NCBI RefSeq assembly: GCF_000283155.1
Contig: NW_004454170.1
Coordinates: forward strand, 9,237,675 to 9,301,674
Length of the DNA stretch: 64,000 nucleotides
Direction of reading: 5' to 3'
Source of the DNA: Ceratotherium simum simum
Taxonomy: Eukaryota; Chordata; Mammalia; Perissodactyla; Rhinocerotidae
The stretch's first letter is position 1. The number at the start of each line of letters is the position of its first letter. The translations under genes were made by a program, and so were the position numbers. The notes below the pieces were generated by a model. That model saw only the letters and a list, made by a program, of their open reading frames with translations. It did not search any database and had not been told where the DNA came from. Shown here one piece after another: positions 1 through 12,929 of the stretch.

Positions 1-480
1 GGTTCACGTAACTGAGAAGTCTAGGAATTAATCTTTGGGCACAGATGGATTAAAAGGAACCTACACTGTCTTTAGGAATGTCTCTTTCTCCATGTCTTCT
101 CTCTGCTTTGTTCTGTGTTGACTCTATACTCAGCAGCATTTCTCTAAGCTTGTCTTTGACCAGCTTAGCAACCCAGTTGAAAGAGAGTATTGCTCTCCTA
201 ATAGTTGCAGCAACAGTTCTGCAGTTGACTCTCACTGGACTGATTTGGGACATGTGCACCTCCTGAATGCCCTTGTGGCCAGACAGATGGGAGGTGTGGT
301 TGGGTTATGTGCTCCTTCACAGGGTCTGTGCGGTCAGCCTCACAGGAACCTCACAGCCTCGGGAGAGAGAGGGATGGTTCTCCAAAGACAACCCAGGACC
401 CCTTATCTGAAGAAGGAGACTAGATACCGCTCAGGCAAAACAAACACAGAAACAGCAGGTGTTCAACACAGGTAATATGT
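1..480. repeat. Old interspersed repeat, family not assigned
   Basis: Phrases such as aactgagaagtctagg, accagcttagcaaccca and gttgactctcactgg recur in a widespread mammalian repeat whose name I cannot recall. Related pieces appear near 6.85-7.2, 8.6-8.9, 9.5-9.9 and 38.9-39.9 kb. No coding potential is visible. Confidence 0.5.
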
Positions 481-1239
481 GACTTTCATGTATTAATATG
501 AACAGCAAAGCCATAAATTAAGATTTTCTTTATACATTGCTGTTAAGGTTAATTTTGAGGTTAATTATTTTGCCTTAATTGAAATAATTGGAAATGAGAA
601 AATGAAAATATGCTTGAATTTCAATCAGTATGCTTGAATGTCATACTAAAGCCTTATCTAATAATATCCTTTTAAAAATAGCTTTATTTTTCTTCTGGTT
701 ATATAAGTAACACTTACTTGTTATAAAATTTTTTCAGAAAATACAGCAAAGTATGAGGAAGAAAATAACCATCCCTTATAATCCTAAAAAATATTAACTA
801 CTAAAATATTTGCTATAAACTTCCAGACTGGTTTTCTATTTTAAACATGTGTTACTGTGCAATCTATTTTACAGAATGTATTTTAAGGAATATATTTGTA
901 TGTTGAACACTGTATCATGTTTACAAATATCTGTCATTATTTTTAATAACTGCATATTGTGACATTTATTTAACCAATTGATGGACATTAGGACTGTCTC
1001 CAATTTTTCACTATTATAAGCAGTGCTTCCGTGGACAGCCTTGACTATATAGCTTTACACATTTGTGAGATTATTTCTCTATGATAAATTCCCAGAAGTG
1101 AAGTTGCTATAACAAAAGGTACAGGTAATTTTAATTATAGTGCATATAAAAATTGGTTGTTTATGTCTTTTGCCCATTCTTCTGTTTTCTTGTTGATTTG
1201 TAAAAGTTCTTTACATATTAAGGATATTATCTTAGGTTT

Positions 1240-1625
1240 AGTTCCCTAGAAACAGACTCATGCAGGACTTTATTGGGGGAGCACACTTGATATCAACACC
1301 TAAGGGGGAGTGAAAAAAGGATTGGGCAGAAAGCCTCACTCAGCTGACTCCATGGGGAGCCCTGGAGCTGGGATGACCCTTTACAGTTCTGCCTTGAGGT
1401 GAGAGGGCCAGGCCTTTATACCCCTTCATTGACCAGTCCTTGGATGAGGGCTGCCCCAAAGGAGGAGGAATGACCTCGGGCAAAGTGGCCCTCTTCAGCT
1501 GTGGACAGCTGCGGGAGAGGCACCCAGCTGTGAGCTGTTAGCACCAACATTCCCAACAGCTGGAGGATTAACACTCCAGTATTGAAGGTGGGATCTGGGT
1601 GGTGCACCCCAGCACCCACTACAGA
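1240..1625. mobile_element. LTR-like or other insert within the L1
   Basis: L1 sequence resumes on either side of this block (aaggatatta before, tttgactatcatatg after), so it is a later insertion. It is GC-richer than its surroundings and contains no long ORF. The family is not recognised. Confidence 0.45.
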
Positions 1626-1719
1626 TATCTTTGACTATCATATGCGTTGTGGATATTTTTCCCACTTTGTCATTTGTCTATTGACTTGTTAATATTTATT
1701 CTTTGTTTATTTTACCGAG

Positions 1720-1723
<4 letters not shown>

Positions 1724-1753
<30 letters not shown>
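1724..1753. repeat. (TG)n microsatellite in the ERE tail
   Basis: About 15 TG units are uninterrupted between the left target-site duplication and the ERE body. Confidence 0.95.
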
Positions 1754-1755
<2 letters not shown>

Positions 1756-1980
1756 AGGAAGATCGACCCTGAGCCAACATCTGCCAATCCTCCTCTTTTT
1801 GCTGAGGAAGACTGGCCCTGGGCTAACATCCATGCCCATATTCCTCCACCCTATATGGGACGCCACCAAAGCATGGCTTGCCAAGCAGTGCATCAGCGCG
1901 CACCCGGGATCTGAACCGGCGAACCCCAGGCCGCCGCAGCAGAGCGCGCACACTTAACCACTTGCGCCACCGGGCCAGCA
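1725..1980 (-). mobile_element. ERE SINE (TTAGCTCAGGG-tail type) with a TG microsatellite as tail
   Basis: This is a minus-strand copy of the equine tRNA-derived SINE. It reads back from a degraded tRNA-like head (ccaccgggccagc) through gaacc-cgggtgcgcgc to two copies of the GCTGAGGAAGA-type tail. The flanks 1711-1724 and 1981-1994 are TTTACCGAGTTTTT and TTTACCAAGTTTTT, a target-site duplication with one mismatch. The expected A tail is replaced by (TG)n at 1724-1753. It is inserted in an old L1. Confidence 0.93.
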
Positions 1981-2374
1981 TTTACCAAGTTTTTAAAAAG
2001 TTTTTGATTCATGTCAAATCGATTCATTTTTTTTCTTTATGGTTTCTGACTTTTATATTATCCTTAAAACGTTCTTCGTCATTCCAAGATTATTTAAAAA
2101 TCTGTATTTTCCTCTAATATTCTCATTTTTGTTTCCATTTAAATCTTTAATTAATCCTTCTGAAATTTATTTTGATTTAAGGTGTGAAGTAGGTAACTTT
2201 TTTAATGATAAAGACCAGTTTTCCCAGCACCATTTATTAAATAATGCATCGTTTCCCATGGGTTTGAAATGCGATCTTTAGCAAAACTAATTAACTATTT
2301 ATACTTCATTCCATTTCTAGCTCCCTATGATGTTCTGTTGATCTGTCTATACCTGTACTAGTGTAACACTGGTT

Positions 2375-2930
2375 TATTGTATTTTTTGGTTTACGTACAC
2401 TACAATTCACTCTTTGGAGTGTATACTTCTGAGTTTTGCCAAATGCATAGAGTTGTGTAAGATAGAAAACAGTTCCCTCATTCCCCCAAATTCCCTCATG
2501 CTGCCCCTTTGCAGCCAAACCTCCCCTCTCTTTTAACCCCTGACAACCACTGATCTGTTTCCTGTCCCTATTGTTTTGCCTTTTCCAGAATGTTCTATAA
2601 ATGAAATCATACAGTGTGTAGCCTTTTGCGTCTGGCTTCTTTCACTCAGCATAATGTCTTTAAGATCCGTCCAAGTTGTTGCATGTATCAATGGTTCCTT
2701 CCTTTTCACTGCTGAGTAGTATTCCACTGTGTGAATGTACCACGGTTCATTTATTTATTCCCCAGCTGTGGGACATTTAATTTGTTTCCAGCTTCTGGTG
2801 ATGATGAATACATGTGCTGTAAATATTCGATTTTTATGTGAACGTCAGCTTCATTTCGCTTGGATAAATACCTAGTAGTGAGATTTCTGAGTCATACTTT
2901 TAATTACTATGTATATACCTGAACATTTGT
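2375..2930 (-). mobile_element. L1 3' end fragment, antisense
   Basis: Plus-strand phrases such as tctggcttctttcactcagc, ccaagttgttgcatgtatca and gagtagtattccactgt are the reverse complement of the standard L1M 3' region. Confidence 0.8.
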
Positions 2931-4139
2931 AATGTGTATTAGTATATGAAAAGGAAAGCAATTGCCTCATTACCTTATTACTCTTCTTGTTCTCTTTCTC
3001 CTCTTCTTCCTCCTTCTGCTTGTTATCCCATTAGGATATTGACTAGAGTGGCATTAAATTTGTTGATTGATTTGTGCAGAAAGCCGCCTATTTTAAGTCA
3101 TGACACCTCTTACTAAGGCAATTAGTTCCTAAAACTAAACCATGAGTAGCCCTAATATCTGACAAACAGACAATTTGTGACTTTGCTAATTGTTCCACTG
3201 TTACAGAGAAGAGCAAGGACCTTTGGCCTTAATTTGTATAATACCAAGTCATTTCTTTTGTATGCAAAGCATCAAGATCTGGGTGGGCCAAATTCCTCTG
3301 AATCAGGTGAGAATACCCGCATGAAACCTGGGCAGGGGACCCTGGAGTCAGGTGCAGAAAAGCATAGGTGATCCTGGTAACCACCACTAACTGCTCTCAA
3401 GGACGGTCCACCTTCCTTAGAATCTCCTCATTCTGACACATAGTTCAGCGTAAATCATGGGGAAAACACATCCCAGTAGGACACTGGAATTTCCAGGTTG
3501 GAAGAGTCCTGGAGAACTCCCCAGTTTCCTTGCTTGGAGACAACTACTTTTTCGGCATGAGGAATATGCACTCTCCAGCTTCCTTCAATAGTTACTTCCA
3601 GTACGTATCAATCCTCACCATCTGTGTGTCTAACTAAAACTCTTGTTTTAAACACATTTTAAACACATTTCCTCCTAGCCTTTCCTTGAAATGACACTAG
3701 CAGGCTCTTGCAAAACTAGAACTACTTGTTCAAAGCCAGCCCTGAGCACAGTGCTCTCATCAAGGTAGGCGATTCCAATTATGTTGTTTATCCGCTTAGC
3801 ACACTGAGACTCAGCCACCTCAGGGACTTCCTTTCAATTTGTTTGTCTCCCTTTGTTAATTGGATAAGCCAAGTGAAATGAGGTCTCTCTTATGGAAGTG
3901 CCTGCAAAGAGGAAGTCACTGCAAATTCACCAACGTGGCATTCTCCATGATAGTAGACAGACACAGAGAAGAGTCTACACTTTCTGTCTGCTCTTATATG
4001 CTGGAGAAAGCTCGACTGCTACTCTGTGCCCTATGTCAGGAAAGAACCAGTTTCTCGTAAGGCCTTACAAGGCATCCTGGCTTCCCAGCTTTCTAATCCA
4101 TCTCACAGTGTTCGACCTACAGTAGTGATCAGTCCACAG
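2931..4139. other. Gene-free stretch
   Basis: AT-rich at first, then mixed. I see no exon-like frame and no repeat that I can name with confidence. Confidence 0.5.
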
Positions 4140-4280
4140 CAGGGTTTTCAAGTAGGACATTTATTCAGTCATCTGTGTTTCATTCAACCTTCGAGTTGAG
4201 TTGAGCACCTACTTTGTGTTGGAAATAAGATAGTCCTTGACATTCAGATTATTTATCACTGGTTAGAAACTATGGTTTGG
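4140..4280 (-). repeat. L2 fragment, antisense (probable)
   Basis: catttattcagtcatctgtg and gagcacctactttgtg match the reversed 3' tail of L2. Confidence 0.5.
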
Positions 4281-4494
4281 AGATTAAGAATGAAGCCTCT
4301 AAAATCAAGCCAGGGTTGGATCCATGTTTTGTGGGGACTACAACTAACACAGTTTGTAGGGGTTAGGCGTGGGGGGATTCTTTAAGAAAAGGAACACAAA
4401 ATTACGAACACAAAATTAGGCACGGGGCTTAGCAAGGGGCCATGTAAGTGAAGGGCCCTGAAACCTCAGCTCATTAGTTTCTCAGAAGATCTCC

Positions 4495-4720
4495 TTCTGA
4501 GCCAGGCACACTTAAGTTTAAACCCCAGCTGTGACCTCGGGCATGTGACTGAACTGTTCTGTGCTCATGTCTTCACCTGCAAAATGAGAAAAATGACAAG
4601 ATAATAAAATATATCTCATAATGGTGTTGGGAGGGTTCTAAAGATGAGGACGAAAAGCATTTAGCCCAGCGTCTGGCCCATGATAGGTACACAATTACTG
4701 TTAGCTATTATTAGGAGTGT
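4495..4720 (+). repeat. MIR SINE
   Basis: gtgacctcgggcatgtgact, cctgcaaaatgagaaaaatg and tggcccatgataggtacaca follow the MIR core and 3' end in order. Confidence 0.75.
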
Positions 4721-6364
4721 CATTATCATTATGAGCTTCCACCCAGTAGGACTGTATAACCACAAAACCTGGCTTCCTGAGCAGAATTTAGGAAAGAGAA
4801 AGAGAATGAAGTCCAAGTTCACACAGTCCTGCTAATCCAGCTTATATGTGGTACAGACATGGCGTGACCGTGATGCTCAGCCCCTCTGTGCTACAAGCAC
4901 ACCACGTACAGCGGAGGGCAGGCGTTCCCGCCTGTGCGTTCAACATCTCCTTGCCCCAAGAGCTGATTCATTCTGAGGTCATAAAGCATTTATCTTCAAA
5001 AACAGTGTATTAATATCTGATGGTGCAAGTAAACCAGGCCTGTCTAGTTTTGCTTTCTTGAGTGAAATGTGTTCATTCAGCATAATTGAGGATAAATGCA
5101 AACTAGTCTTTTTTTTTTTTTTTTTTTGATGTGTGAAGAGTGGATGGTTGATAATAAAACAAGAAAGGCCATTTGGAAACTATTAAATTACATCCTTTGT
5201 ATTTGCACAGCACATTCCTCTGATTTTGTTGGCATGACATCCCTATAAAGCAGGCAAATGTATGCTTCATATTGCTAATTTACAGATTTTTAACTTGGCA
5301 TTCTAATCATTTTCCTTTTTTTTCTTTTCAAGGCCAAAAACTACCCCCCCCCCAAAAAAGATTTACATATTCTCTATCTCATAGCCTGTCATGGACATCA
5401 GCCTGAGAGTCAGGTTCTTACCCATGTAGCCCTCTGAGAAAAGAGGACAGGGCAATTGGAAAATAAATTAATAAACAAGTTATCAGAGCAGACTACTGCT
5501 GCTTCCTCCCTTTGAAGTTTTCTTTTTGAAATCTTAGTGGATTTTGAAGCCTGGGATATCTGAAAGTCTGAGAAACAAAATACAATTATGCTTCAGTTAA
5601 CTAGGATCGGTGGTAACTCCAAGGGGTGGTTGGGAGGAGGCGATGGTGGAATTATCCCAGAATTTCCAAAAGCCACTCTAGCCACGCCAAATATCCATAC
5701 AGTCTGAGCAGAAACAGCGTGCTCGCTGTGTTAACATGATTTCAAGATGAGCTTCCAGCCTCCCTTCCTGATAGATTGCTGGCCCTCAAGCCCCTCCTGT
5801 GTAGAAACTCTGACTAGCAAAGCATACCAGAATGTTTGGGTAATAGAAGTTAATTGAATTATCTAAAGTTTAACCAGGAAAACTTATTTGTTGTAATCTT
5901 TGTAGTAGAAAACCATTCTTAAAATGTATTCATTTGGTTCTCGCCTTACTTGATAGAATGACTCTAAGGTAAACTTTCATGAAACAAGGCCAAGTCTTAT
6001 AACCCAGCCCAATGGCTGGTGCAGAGGAGGCATTCAATAAACGGTTAATGTAATTAACTAATGAGGTAGGGAGTAGAACAAGGACCGCGTTTAACTAGTT
6101 CACCAATTTTCACTAGTCTTATCTTTATCTGCTTAACTGACATGAAGCATAAATTACTTGAACATGATAAAAATACCTCCCTCCCCCGTTACTTGGACTT
6201 TGTAAGCTTTCAAAGCATCCCCTGTTATTTACGTTCATTTAAAGTCATCATTCTTTTGGAAGAGATATTGTTTTGTAGAAATATTTGCATTCAAGTAACC
6301 TCCAAAGATATTTCAAGTGCTTAAAAAAAACAATAGGTATAAGTTAGAAAAAGAAGTGGGTGAA
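4721..6364. other. Gene-free stretch
   Basis: AT-rich and mostly unique. It contains a T run at 5109-5127, a C10 run near 5344 followed by A6, and a probable L2 tail at about 6000-6060 (gcattcaataaacggttaat). No supported gene. Confidence 0.5.
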
Positions 6365-6800
6365 CTATCTAATTTATTCATTCATCAAATATTTCTTGAG
6401 CATCTGCTGTGTGCCAACCTCTGAGGATTCACTCGTGAGCAGAACAAACATGGCGCCTGCCCCACAGAGCTACAAATGAACATAATAGAAACATAATTAC
6501 AACTGGAAATTAGATTCCAATCGGGACACAAGTCGTGGGGTGCAGGGGGACCTGATTTAGTTTATAAGGATTGGAAAGTTCTCTTCAAGCAATGATATTT
6601 AAGTGAGACTTAATATAAGAACTGGAATTAGGCAACAAATGTTGTGCAGACTATTCCCCACAGAGGGATCAGCATATGAGAAGATCAGAGGGAGAAAGAA
6701 ACCTAGTCCATTCTAAGAACTTTACAAAGACAGAGAGCAAGAACTGGGCGAGGCAGGACCAGCTCATGCAGTCCTTGTGCAGGACTGTTCATTGCCTCTG
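6365..6800 (-). repeat. L2/MIR3-like fragment, antisense
   Basis: It begins ttcattcatcaaatatttct and gagcatctgctgtgtgccaa, the reversed L2 3' tail. It continues with the diverged stretch that usually follows in such copies. Confidence 0.55.
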
Positions 6801-8149
6801 ATGCTTCCAGTCCCCTTTCTTCTTCTCCAACAGAACCCTGAGCACGTTCAGGTGGAGCACAATCATCTACACTTCAGGGGATGCTGATCCCACCCCTAGT
6901 TTAAGGAGTAGCTCCTCACTGGTCTAAGCCAATCAGTAAATGGCATTTCTCTGGTGAACCTTACTGGGCTAGAGGTGTGCACACAATCTAAAGTGGCCCA
7001 ATCAGATTGAAGAAAGTTTAGATTCCATGGCTGGGAACACATTCACTATCTCTCTTCCACCGTGCCAGTTACTGGCAGTTATTTCTCAACCAAGGGAGGA
7101 GTCAACCCTTAGATGAAGCCAGTGCCGAGTGCAGCAGAGCAGAGAAGTGGAAAGAACCTGGGTTCTAAGTGGCATCATTGAGCTGCTGACTCAACCAACC
7201 CCAAAGCCTGCCCAAAGTCACCCATATCTCCATGTGCATTAAAATCCTTGAATTTGCTCTTCCCTTGGATACTTTGGACACTACCATCCTAGCTTCCCCA
7301 ACTCTCTGGTAAATCCCTCTCTTCGCCTTTACACCTTCCAACTAATCTCTAAATGTGTTGTTCTGCAAGGTTCCTCTGAACTTCTCTCCATACTTTCTCT
7401 CTGGGAGATCTTACCCACTCCCACGGCTTCCTTCTTTACTTAGGAGTCTACTCACCAAGTGTTGGCATTTCTTTATGACAACCCCAAGTGAGGTCCAGCT
7501 TCGTTACCTCCAGTAAACTCACTGGTAGTGTACAAAAGTTCCAAATTGATGTAGCTTCTCTTTAGAATCAGCGGCTACTCCTGATTTCCCAACTTCAGAA
7601 GTAGTTGCTTAAAATGTATATGAAGAAGCTAGAGGGTGCCTCACAGAACCCAAGAACAGGATGTACATGCAGAAAGCCTTCGGGGATCCAGACAGCTGCC
7701 CACCCAGGCTTGCTCTTGGAAGCCGTGTCTGCATGTGCTTCATTCTTCTCCATATTGCAGACTGGCTTCCTCTGCTCCTTGGTCCATGTGGAAGAAGGAG
7801 GCCAGTAGCAGGTCACCAATCCCATCTTCAACCTCCCAGAGAGAGACAGACATCACTTTCTCAGTTCTAGTGCCAAGTTGAGGAAGAGTTCTCATTGATC
7901 CACCTTGGGTCGGGTACCCCAGACAGGGGTTGTGTATTAGCACAGTGGCCTGCACAATAACCATGGAGGGATGGTAGAGAGTGGGCAATACCCAGAAGGA
8001 GGGAAGAGTCCATTCCTAGAAATGGAGGGAGTGTTGGAGTGCCACCAAAACAAGGCTCCAGGACAAAGACCCTTCCCAGTGAATGAGGGGACAGCTCTCA
8101 GAGAAAGGGGTTAAGGATGTGGGGCAGATACTCCAAAATTTCACACAGG
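6801..8149. other. Old repeats and unique DNA, no gene
   Basis: 6850-7230 resembles, in reverse, the unassigned family at the window start (agccaatcag, cagagcagagaagtgg). Short open frames at 7.6-7.9 kb lie in several frames on both strands with no recognisable protein, so I do not call a gene. Confidence 0.45.
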
Positions 8150-8560
8150 TCAGAGGCCTTGGGGTCATTTTCGACTCCTCCCCCTGTCACCATTCACCCA
8201 CTTCCCTAATGTCTAATAAGATACTAATTCCTTTTACTTCTTCTTTCAAAATACTTCCTAGTTGCCCCTCTCTTTCCTTTCTCACTCTAGTTCCCCAGTT
8301 TCAGTCCTCATTGCCTAACCTCCTGCGTTCTCTAATAACCCCACTGGTTTGCCAGACTCTCCCCTCCTCCTATCCATCCTACAGTCAGACTAATCTTCCT
8401 AAAATACCTAAAAACCTGGAAGAGGTTACATCCCAGATCCAAAAACCTCCAGTGTCACCTGGCTGCCTATAGGATAAAATCCAAACCCTTTGGCTGGCTA
8501 TTCAAGACTGTCCCCAGCTGTCATTGGCATTGCTAATTGCCTTTTCAGCATCTGTGACCT
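8150..8560 (+). repeat. L2 LINE 3' fragment
   Basis: ggtcattttcgactcctccc, ctggctgcctataggataaa and ccaaacccttTggctggc follow the L2 3' region in order. The open frame at 8083-8472 is part of this LINE, not a gene. Confidence 0.75.
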
Positions 8561-10080
8561 CCAAGGTCTTTCCATGGAGTCTCCCAGCCATGTTCCCAGG
8601 CTGTGATTTCACCTACCCCCAGCCTCAGGAGTGGGGCTCACATGGTTTGAGCCCACCACATTATCCCATCACCCTGGCCCTAGTGACTGGTTCAGGAGAA
8701 GCCACTGAGCTAGGTCCACACCCGCCAGCACATTCTCCAGGCCAGTGTAATTGGCTCAGGGGATGGTATGTGAGCCCAGATGACCCACCAGAGTGAACCT
8801 TGGGACTTCTGCTGGTCAGGCTGGGGCACAGAGGCCCTTTCTCCTCCTGGACATGAATAGAGAAGCTAGCGGCTGCTGCCAGCCATCTTGGTTCTCAAGA
8901 ACAGCTGGAAGCAGGGCAATTTGCCTAAAAACAATTTTCTGAAAGCCAATTAGTTGAAAGCCAATTTCTGAATCAAATTAAAAACATATGCATTTTCATT
9001 GACTGTTTTAAAAAAGAATATTCCTTAAATTATGCTTTTGGCAAATTGATCATTTGGCAGATTGACTTCGAGGCAGGCTGGTGGGCTTGGGATGAAGCCT
9101 CCTTCAGAAGAAGAGTGGAAAGGTGTAATTGCAACGTCCTTACTGTGGCCTTTGAACTCCAGATTGGGCCTTGACTGAGGCCTGCTACACCTGCCGACTT
9201 CTCCTAAATGTGAGCCGGTCCATTCCTGTTAGAGTTTAACCCGGTTTGGTTGGGTTTTCTATTAGCTGCAACTGAAACCATCTAACTGATACAACAATAT
9301 AGCTCTCTGAATGTTTCCAAATTCTGATCTGTTAATCCTCGGCTCTTCACGCTTTCCCATCGCTGTGACTGCCCTCTCCTTCTTCCAGCCCCTCCGCCTG
9401 TTCCGTGTCCTCCTGGCCTTCCAGACAGGAGCCTCTACAGCCTCCATGGTTCCTTCTGTCTCTGAATTACAGGCCAGCTTTCTTGGTTCCAAGAATCAAA
9501 GACTTGCTTAAGTTCCTTCAGAAGGAAGAGGCAGCTCCCAGAGTTGCTCCTTCTCATCTCTCCTCAGGAGCCTCCCGGTCGCCTTCTCGTGCTGTCTTCT
9601 GCTCTCTCTGTGTGTCTGCTCTGATCCCATCTCTGTGGATGGGCAGCCTCTTGGTCACAGTTGTTCACTTATGGTGTCGGCTTACGTTACAGCCCCGCTT
9701 CTACCTCAGGGTGTCCTTTCAGCTTCTGCTCCCTCAGTTTATTGTCTCATTTTCTCCATGGGTGCAGTCCAGATGTCCTAGAGAGGGTCTGATTGGAGTA
9801 ACTAATCTTTTTATACTGGGCCATGCTAGGTCCCTGGCTAGCCTGCAGTCGGCCAGTTACTGGGTCAAATGTTTGCCCCTGGTCTAAACACCTGTGGACA
9901 GGTGATGCGTTGTACAGTCCCCTTTGGGCTGCCCCTTCCATAGGGTTGAGGGAGAGGAGGTCTGGCAACCTGGAAATGGACCGTGGGCATGGCACGACCA
10001 GCCTGGCCTTTCAGGACGCTGTACCACCCATTTCGCCATCAGTCACACACCCCATTTATGCCCTGCGATATTGAGTTAAA
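8561..10080. repeat. Series of old unassigned repeats
   Basis: 8.6-8.9 kb (ccagccatcttgg, gggacttctgctgg) and 9.5-9.9 kb resemble the family at the window start. About 9.06-9.30 kb ends in aaccatctaactgatacaac, the type of end seen in MLT1-like LTRs. Boundaries are uncertain. Confidence 0.4.
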
Positions 10081-10184
10081 GTATTGTTTATTATCTAAAT
10101 TTGCATATGTTTGTTTCTTATCCCCTCAACTAGATTATAAATGTCCTTAACAGTAGAGCTGACGGCCCTAAATGTCTGTAATAG

Positions 10185-10390
10185 AATGATAACAATAAGT
10201 AACAGCTATTGAGCAATTACCATGTCCCAGGTACAGTTCTAACTGCTTTACAAAAAAAAAAAAGAAACTCTCAATCTAAGCTTCACCTGTTATCATCCCT
10301 ACTTTACGGATAAGGAAGTTGAGGCCACGTCACACAACTTGTCAGAGGCCGTGATTTGAACCCAGTCAGTGTGATTCCAGATTCTGTGCT
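10185..10390 (-). repeat. MIR SINE, antisense
   Basis: It shows the reversed MIR order: cattaccatgtcccaggt-like start, catccctactttacggataa, then gatttgaacccagtcagtgt. An A-rich run is inserted at about 10250-10265. Confidence 0.75.
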
Positions 10391-11714
10391 CTTGTCACAT
10401 GGCTCCTCCTCCAGCTGGTGCTCATACATGTTTACTGTAATTGTGGATACTGTGCCCAAAAGGAAAAATGTGCTTTCTCTTTGTGCTGGGTTAGTTCTCA
10501 TTGGCCTATTGGTTCCAGGAAGACTTAGTTTTTGGCCAAAAGCCTCTCTTTCACAGTCAGCAAACTAATGCCAGAGAAATATCAACAGAGCAAAAGACAA
10601 TCCATTTTCAAACCAAAAGCTCCCTCTTGGCTCCAAGTGAGTTCATCAGGCAGATGCCCCTCCCTTCCCCCATGTTTTCCTGGCACTGCTTTGCAGAAAT
10701 CTGGATCCAGGGGCTGTGTGCAAGGTGGCTTCTGTGGGCATGAGCAATTGCTAGACAGACATGCGGGCTGGAGAGCCAGCCAGGAAATCATTTCAGCTGT
10801 TTCCATCTTCCTTTCATGCCAAGTTCAGGGGGCAGAGGAGGGGCGTCAGCCTGGATTCCCCTCCAGCTATCCTGGAGCTGGAGGCTGGGCTATTCCCACC
10901 TCAGTAGTTAATCCATTAGCCCCCAGCACCCCCAGGTCCCCAATGACACTTCCCTGCCAGAAGAGACTGTGCTTTCCTGCCCCCCTCCCAACTCTCTGCC
11001 AGGGCTAGTGAAGCAAAAGGCTGTCTGAGGGCTTTGTGAAGGCTCCCAACCTCCTCCTGTGGCAGAAAGGGGCAGGTCTGCCCACTTTAAAGATGGAGAG
11101 ATAAGGCAGGAGACTCATTTGGGGCCATGAAGGTCTTGCTGGTTGTGGGGGTGGGGGGAGCACTCATGTTCTCTGTCAAGTTCTCTTCTAGCTCTAAGGC
11201 TTCTCTCTCTCTCTCTGCCTCTCTTCCCACCACCCTCATCCCAGTAGGCCAAGCTTTCTGTTCATTACCCAGACCCCCTACACATCCCGTTCGTTCCTTC
11301 ACAGAGTCCTCCCATCCCCGGGGAGCCTTCTGAATCCTGACTTGAGCATGAAGGCACTGGAGGAAAAGGGAAGAACTGTGGGCTAGGGGGGATGGAAGAG
11401 GAACCAGAGATTCAGCTGACAGTGCCTAATGGCAGAAGGCATGCCTCAGTCCAGAAGAGCCAGGCTCTAGACTCTGTTTTCCTGTGCAGCAATGGACCTG
11501 CCCATGAGGAGGGGTGGGAGCAGCCACAGGGAAGCCTTTCTAATGAAAGGAATGGGGGAGGGCTTCTGAGGGAAAGAGAGAGAGAACCCCCATGCTCCCA
11601 CCTTTGTTCCTCACTTAGCCCCACCAGTCCATCTACTCACCCCCCTCTCTCTCCTCCTGAACAGAGCCACATATTCTGAATAGGCGCATAATATTAACTA
11701 GGAAGGTCAGGTCT
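10391..11714. other. Gene-free stretch, mostly unique
   Basis: Moderately GC-rich. Overlapping short frames on both strands show no recognisable protein. A (CT)n run lies at about 11203-11217. Confidence 0.5.
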
Positions 11715-11830
11715 GGAAAAGACCTTAGGACTCATCTTGTCTAACACTATCTTTTTATAGTTGAGGAAACTGAGGCCCAGAGAGGGATCATATCTTGACC
11801 AAGGTCACACAGCTACTGAACAGTAAAGCT
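11715..11830 (-). repeat. MIR SINE fragment, antisense
   Basis: gttgaggaaactgaggccca and aaggtcacacagctactgaa are the conserved reversed MIR core. Confidence 0.75.
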
Positions 11831-12929
11831 GAGACCAAAAAAACAGTGCTCTTTGTACTGCCTCTTATTCATCTACCTGTACAAAAGGCCCCCCCACGGA
11901 GAATGTGCAGGCCAGTTCCTAGAGTGTCCAAGAACTGGGCCGCTTATTCTCTCTCCAGTCCTGCCCAGGGGGCCTCAGTTTGTCCTGTCATAGATTCTAT
12001 TCCACCCAGTCACCATTCTTCACTGTAGCAGATGATGCTCCCAAAGCAGGTTGTTCTGTGTGGGGTTGTGGTCAGAGAGGCAGCGGCTGGCACCACGGCA
12101 GTCCAGGTGCTTTCTGCCCCCTGCTGGCCCTCGGGACACTTTTGAGGGTTTGTTCCGCATCCTCCTTTTCACCTGCTGTGTGGGGATCCTATTTGAGTCC
12201 TCTGGGAACACCATAGAAAGATCTCCCCTACACCTCGCTCTCTGATGGAAATGAACAGGCTGCCATTTTGAAATCTCAACCAATCTAGAAGTGACAGAAT
12301 GGAAGCTCCAGAGCCTCCTGGGCACTACTCAGTGTCCAGAACTCTTACTTCTCAGTCTCTCTGAGGACAGTGCTGGTGGAGTGGGGGTGACAATGAGGGG
12401 TAGGACATCAGGACTGGCATTCAAACTTTCTCAGAAAAAGTCAAGATGAGTGTCCCAGGAAAAGGCTATTAATAGGCCTCCTTCCACACGCTCAGCTTTC
12501 CGGGACTGGAGCTGTGTGAGGGTGAGTCAGCAGATGGAAAGGCTAGTGGTGAACCTGGAGAAGCAGAACCGTCTCTCCGGCAGGGGAAGTGGAGGCTGTG
12601 AGACTGGACTTTTCACCAACCTCTGTCCTTAAACCACCCCGCCCTCCTTTGGGTATGTGATCTGTTTAGCTCGTGCACTACCGATGTTGTCAGTTCCAAT
12701 TCTGAAACCAGAATTTAAATCAGCAAAAATACCAAGAAAGTCCTTCCTCCCACTTCTCCTCCCTACTTTCTCTTCATTGACTAAGCCCGTGGCCAAGGAA
12801 GAAGGCCCATCCCCAGCAACATGGAGGGCTGCTTGGGCGGTATCTATACTCCTCTCTACCTGCTGGCTCACCCTGGAACAAGCTCCCCATGTAGATTAGA
12901 CACACATCGTTGAGCTGCAGGCCCTGTGA
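11831..12929. other. Gene-free stretch, mostly unique
   Basis: No recognisable repeat or exon. Short frames are scattered on both strands. Confidence 0.5.

Larger units (their letters stand above)
675..2370 (-). mobile_element. Old L1 (L1M) fragment, antisense, broken by an LTR-like insert and an ERE
   Basis: The plus strand shows typical antisense L1 3' UTR phrases (ccaattgatggacatta, ataaattcccagaagtg) and then antisense ORF2 end phrases (taaaagttctttacatatta, cagcaccatttattaaat). It is interrupted at about 1240-1625 and again by the ERE at 1725-1980. Heavily mutated, with no open ORF2. Confidence 0.75.

Noticed and set aside
8083..8472. 129-codon open frame
   Set aside because: It lies in the 3' part of an L2 LINE.
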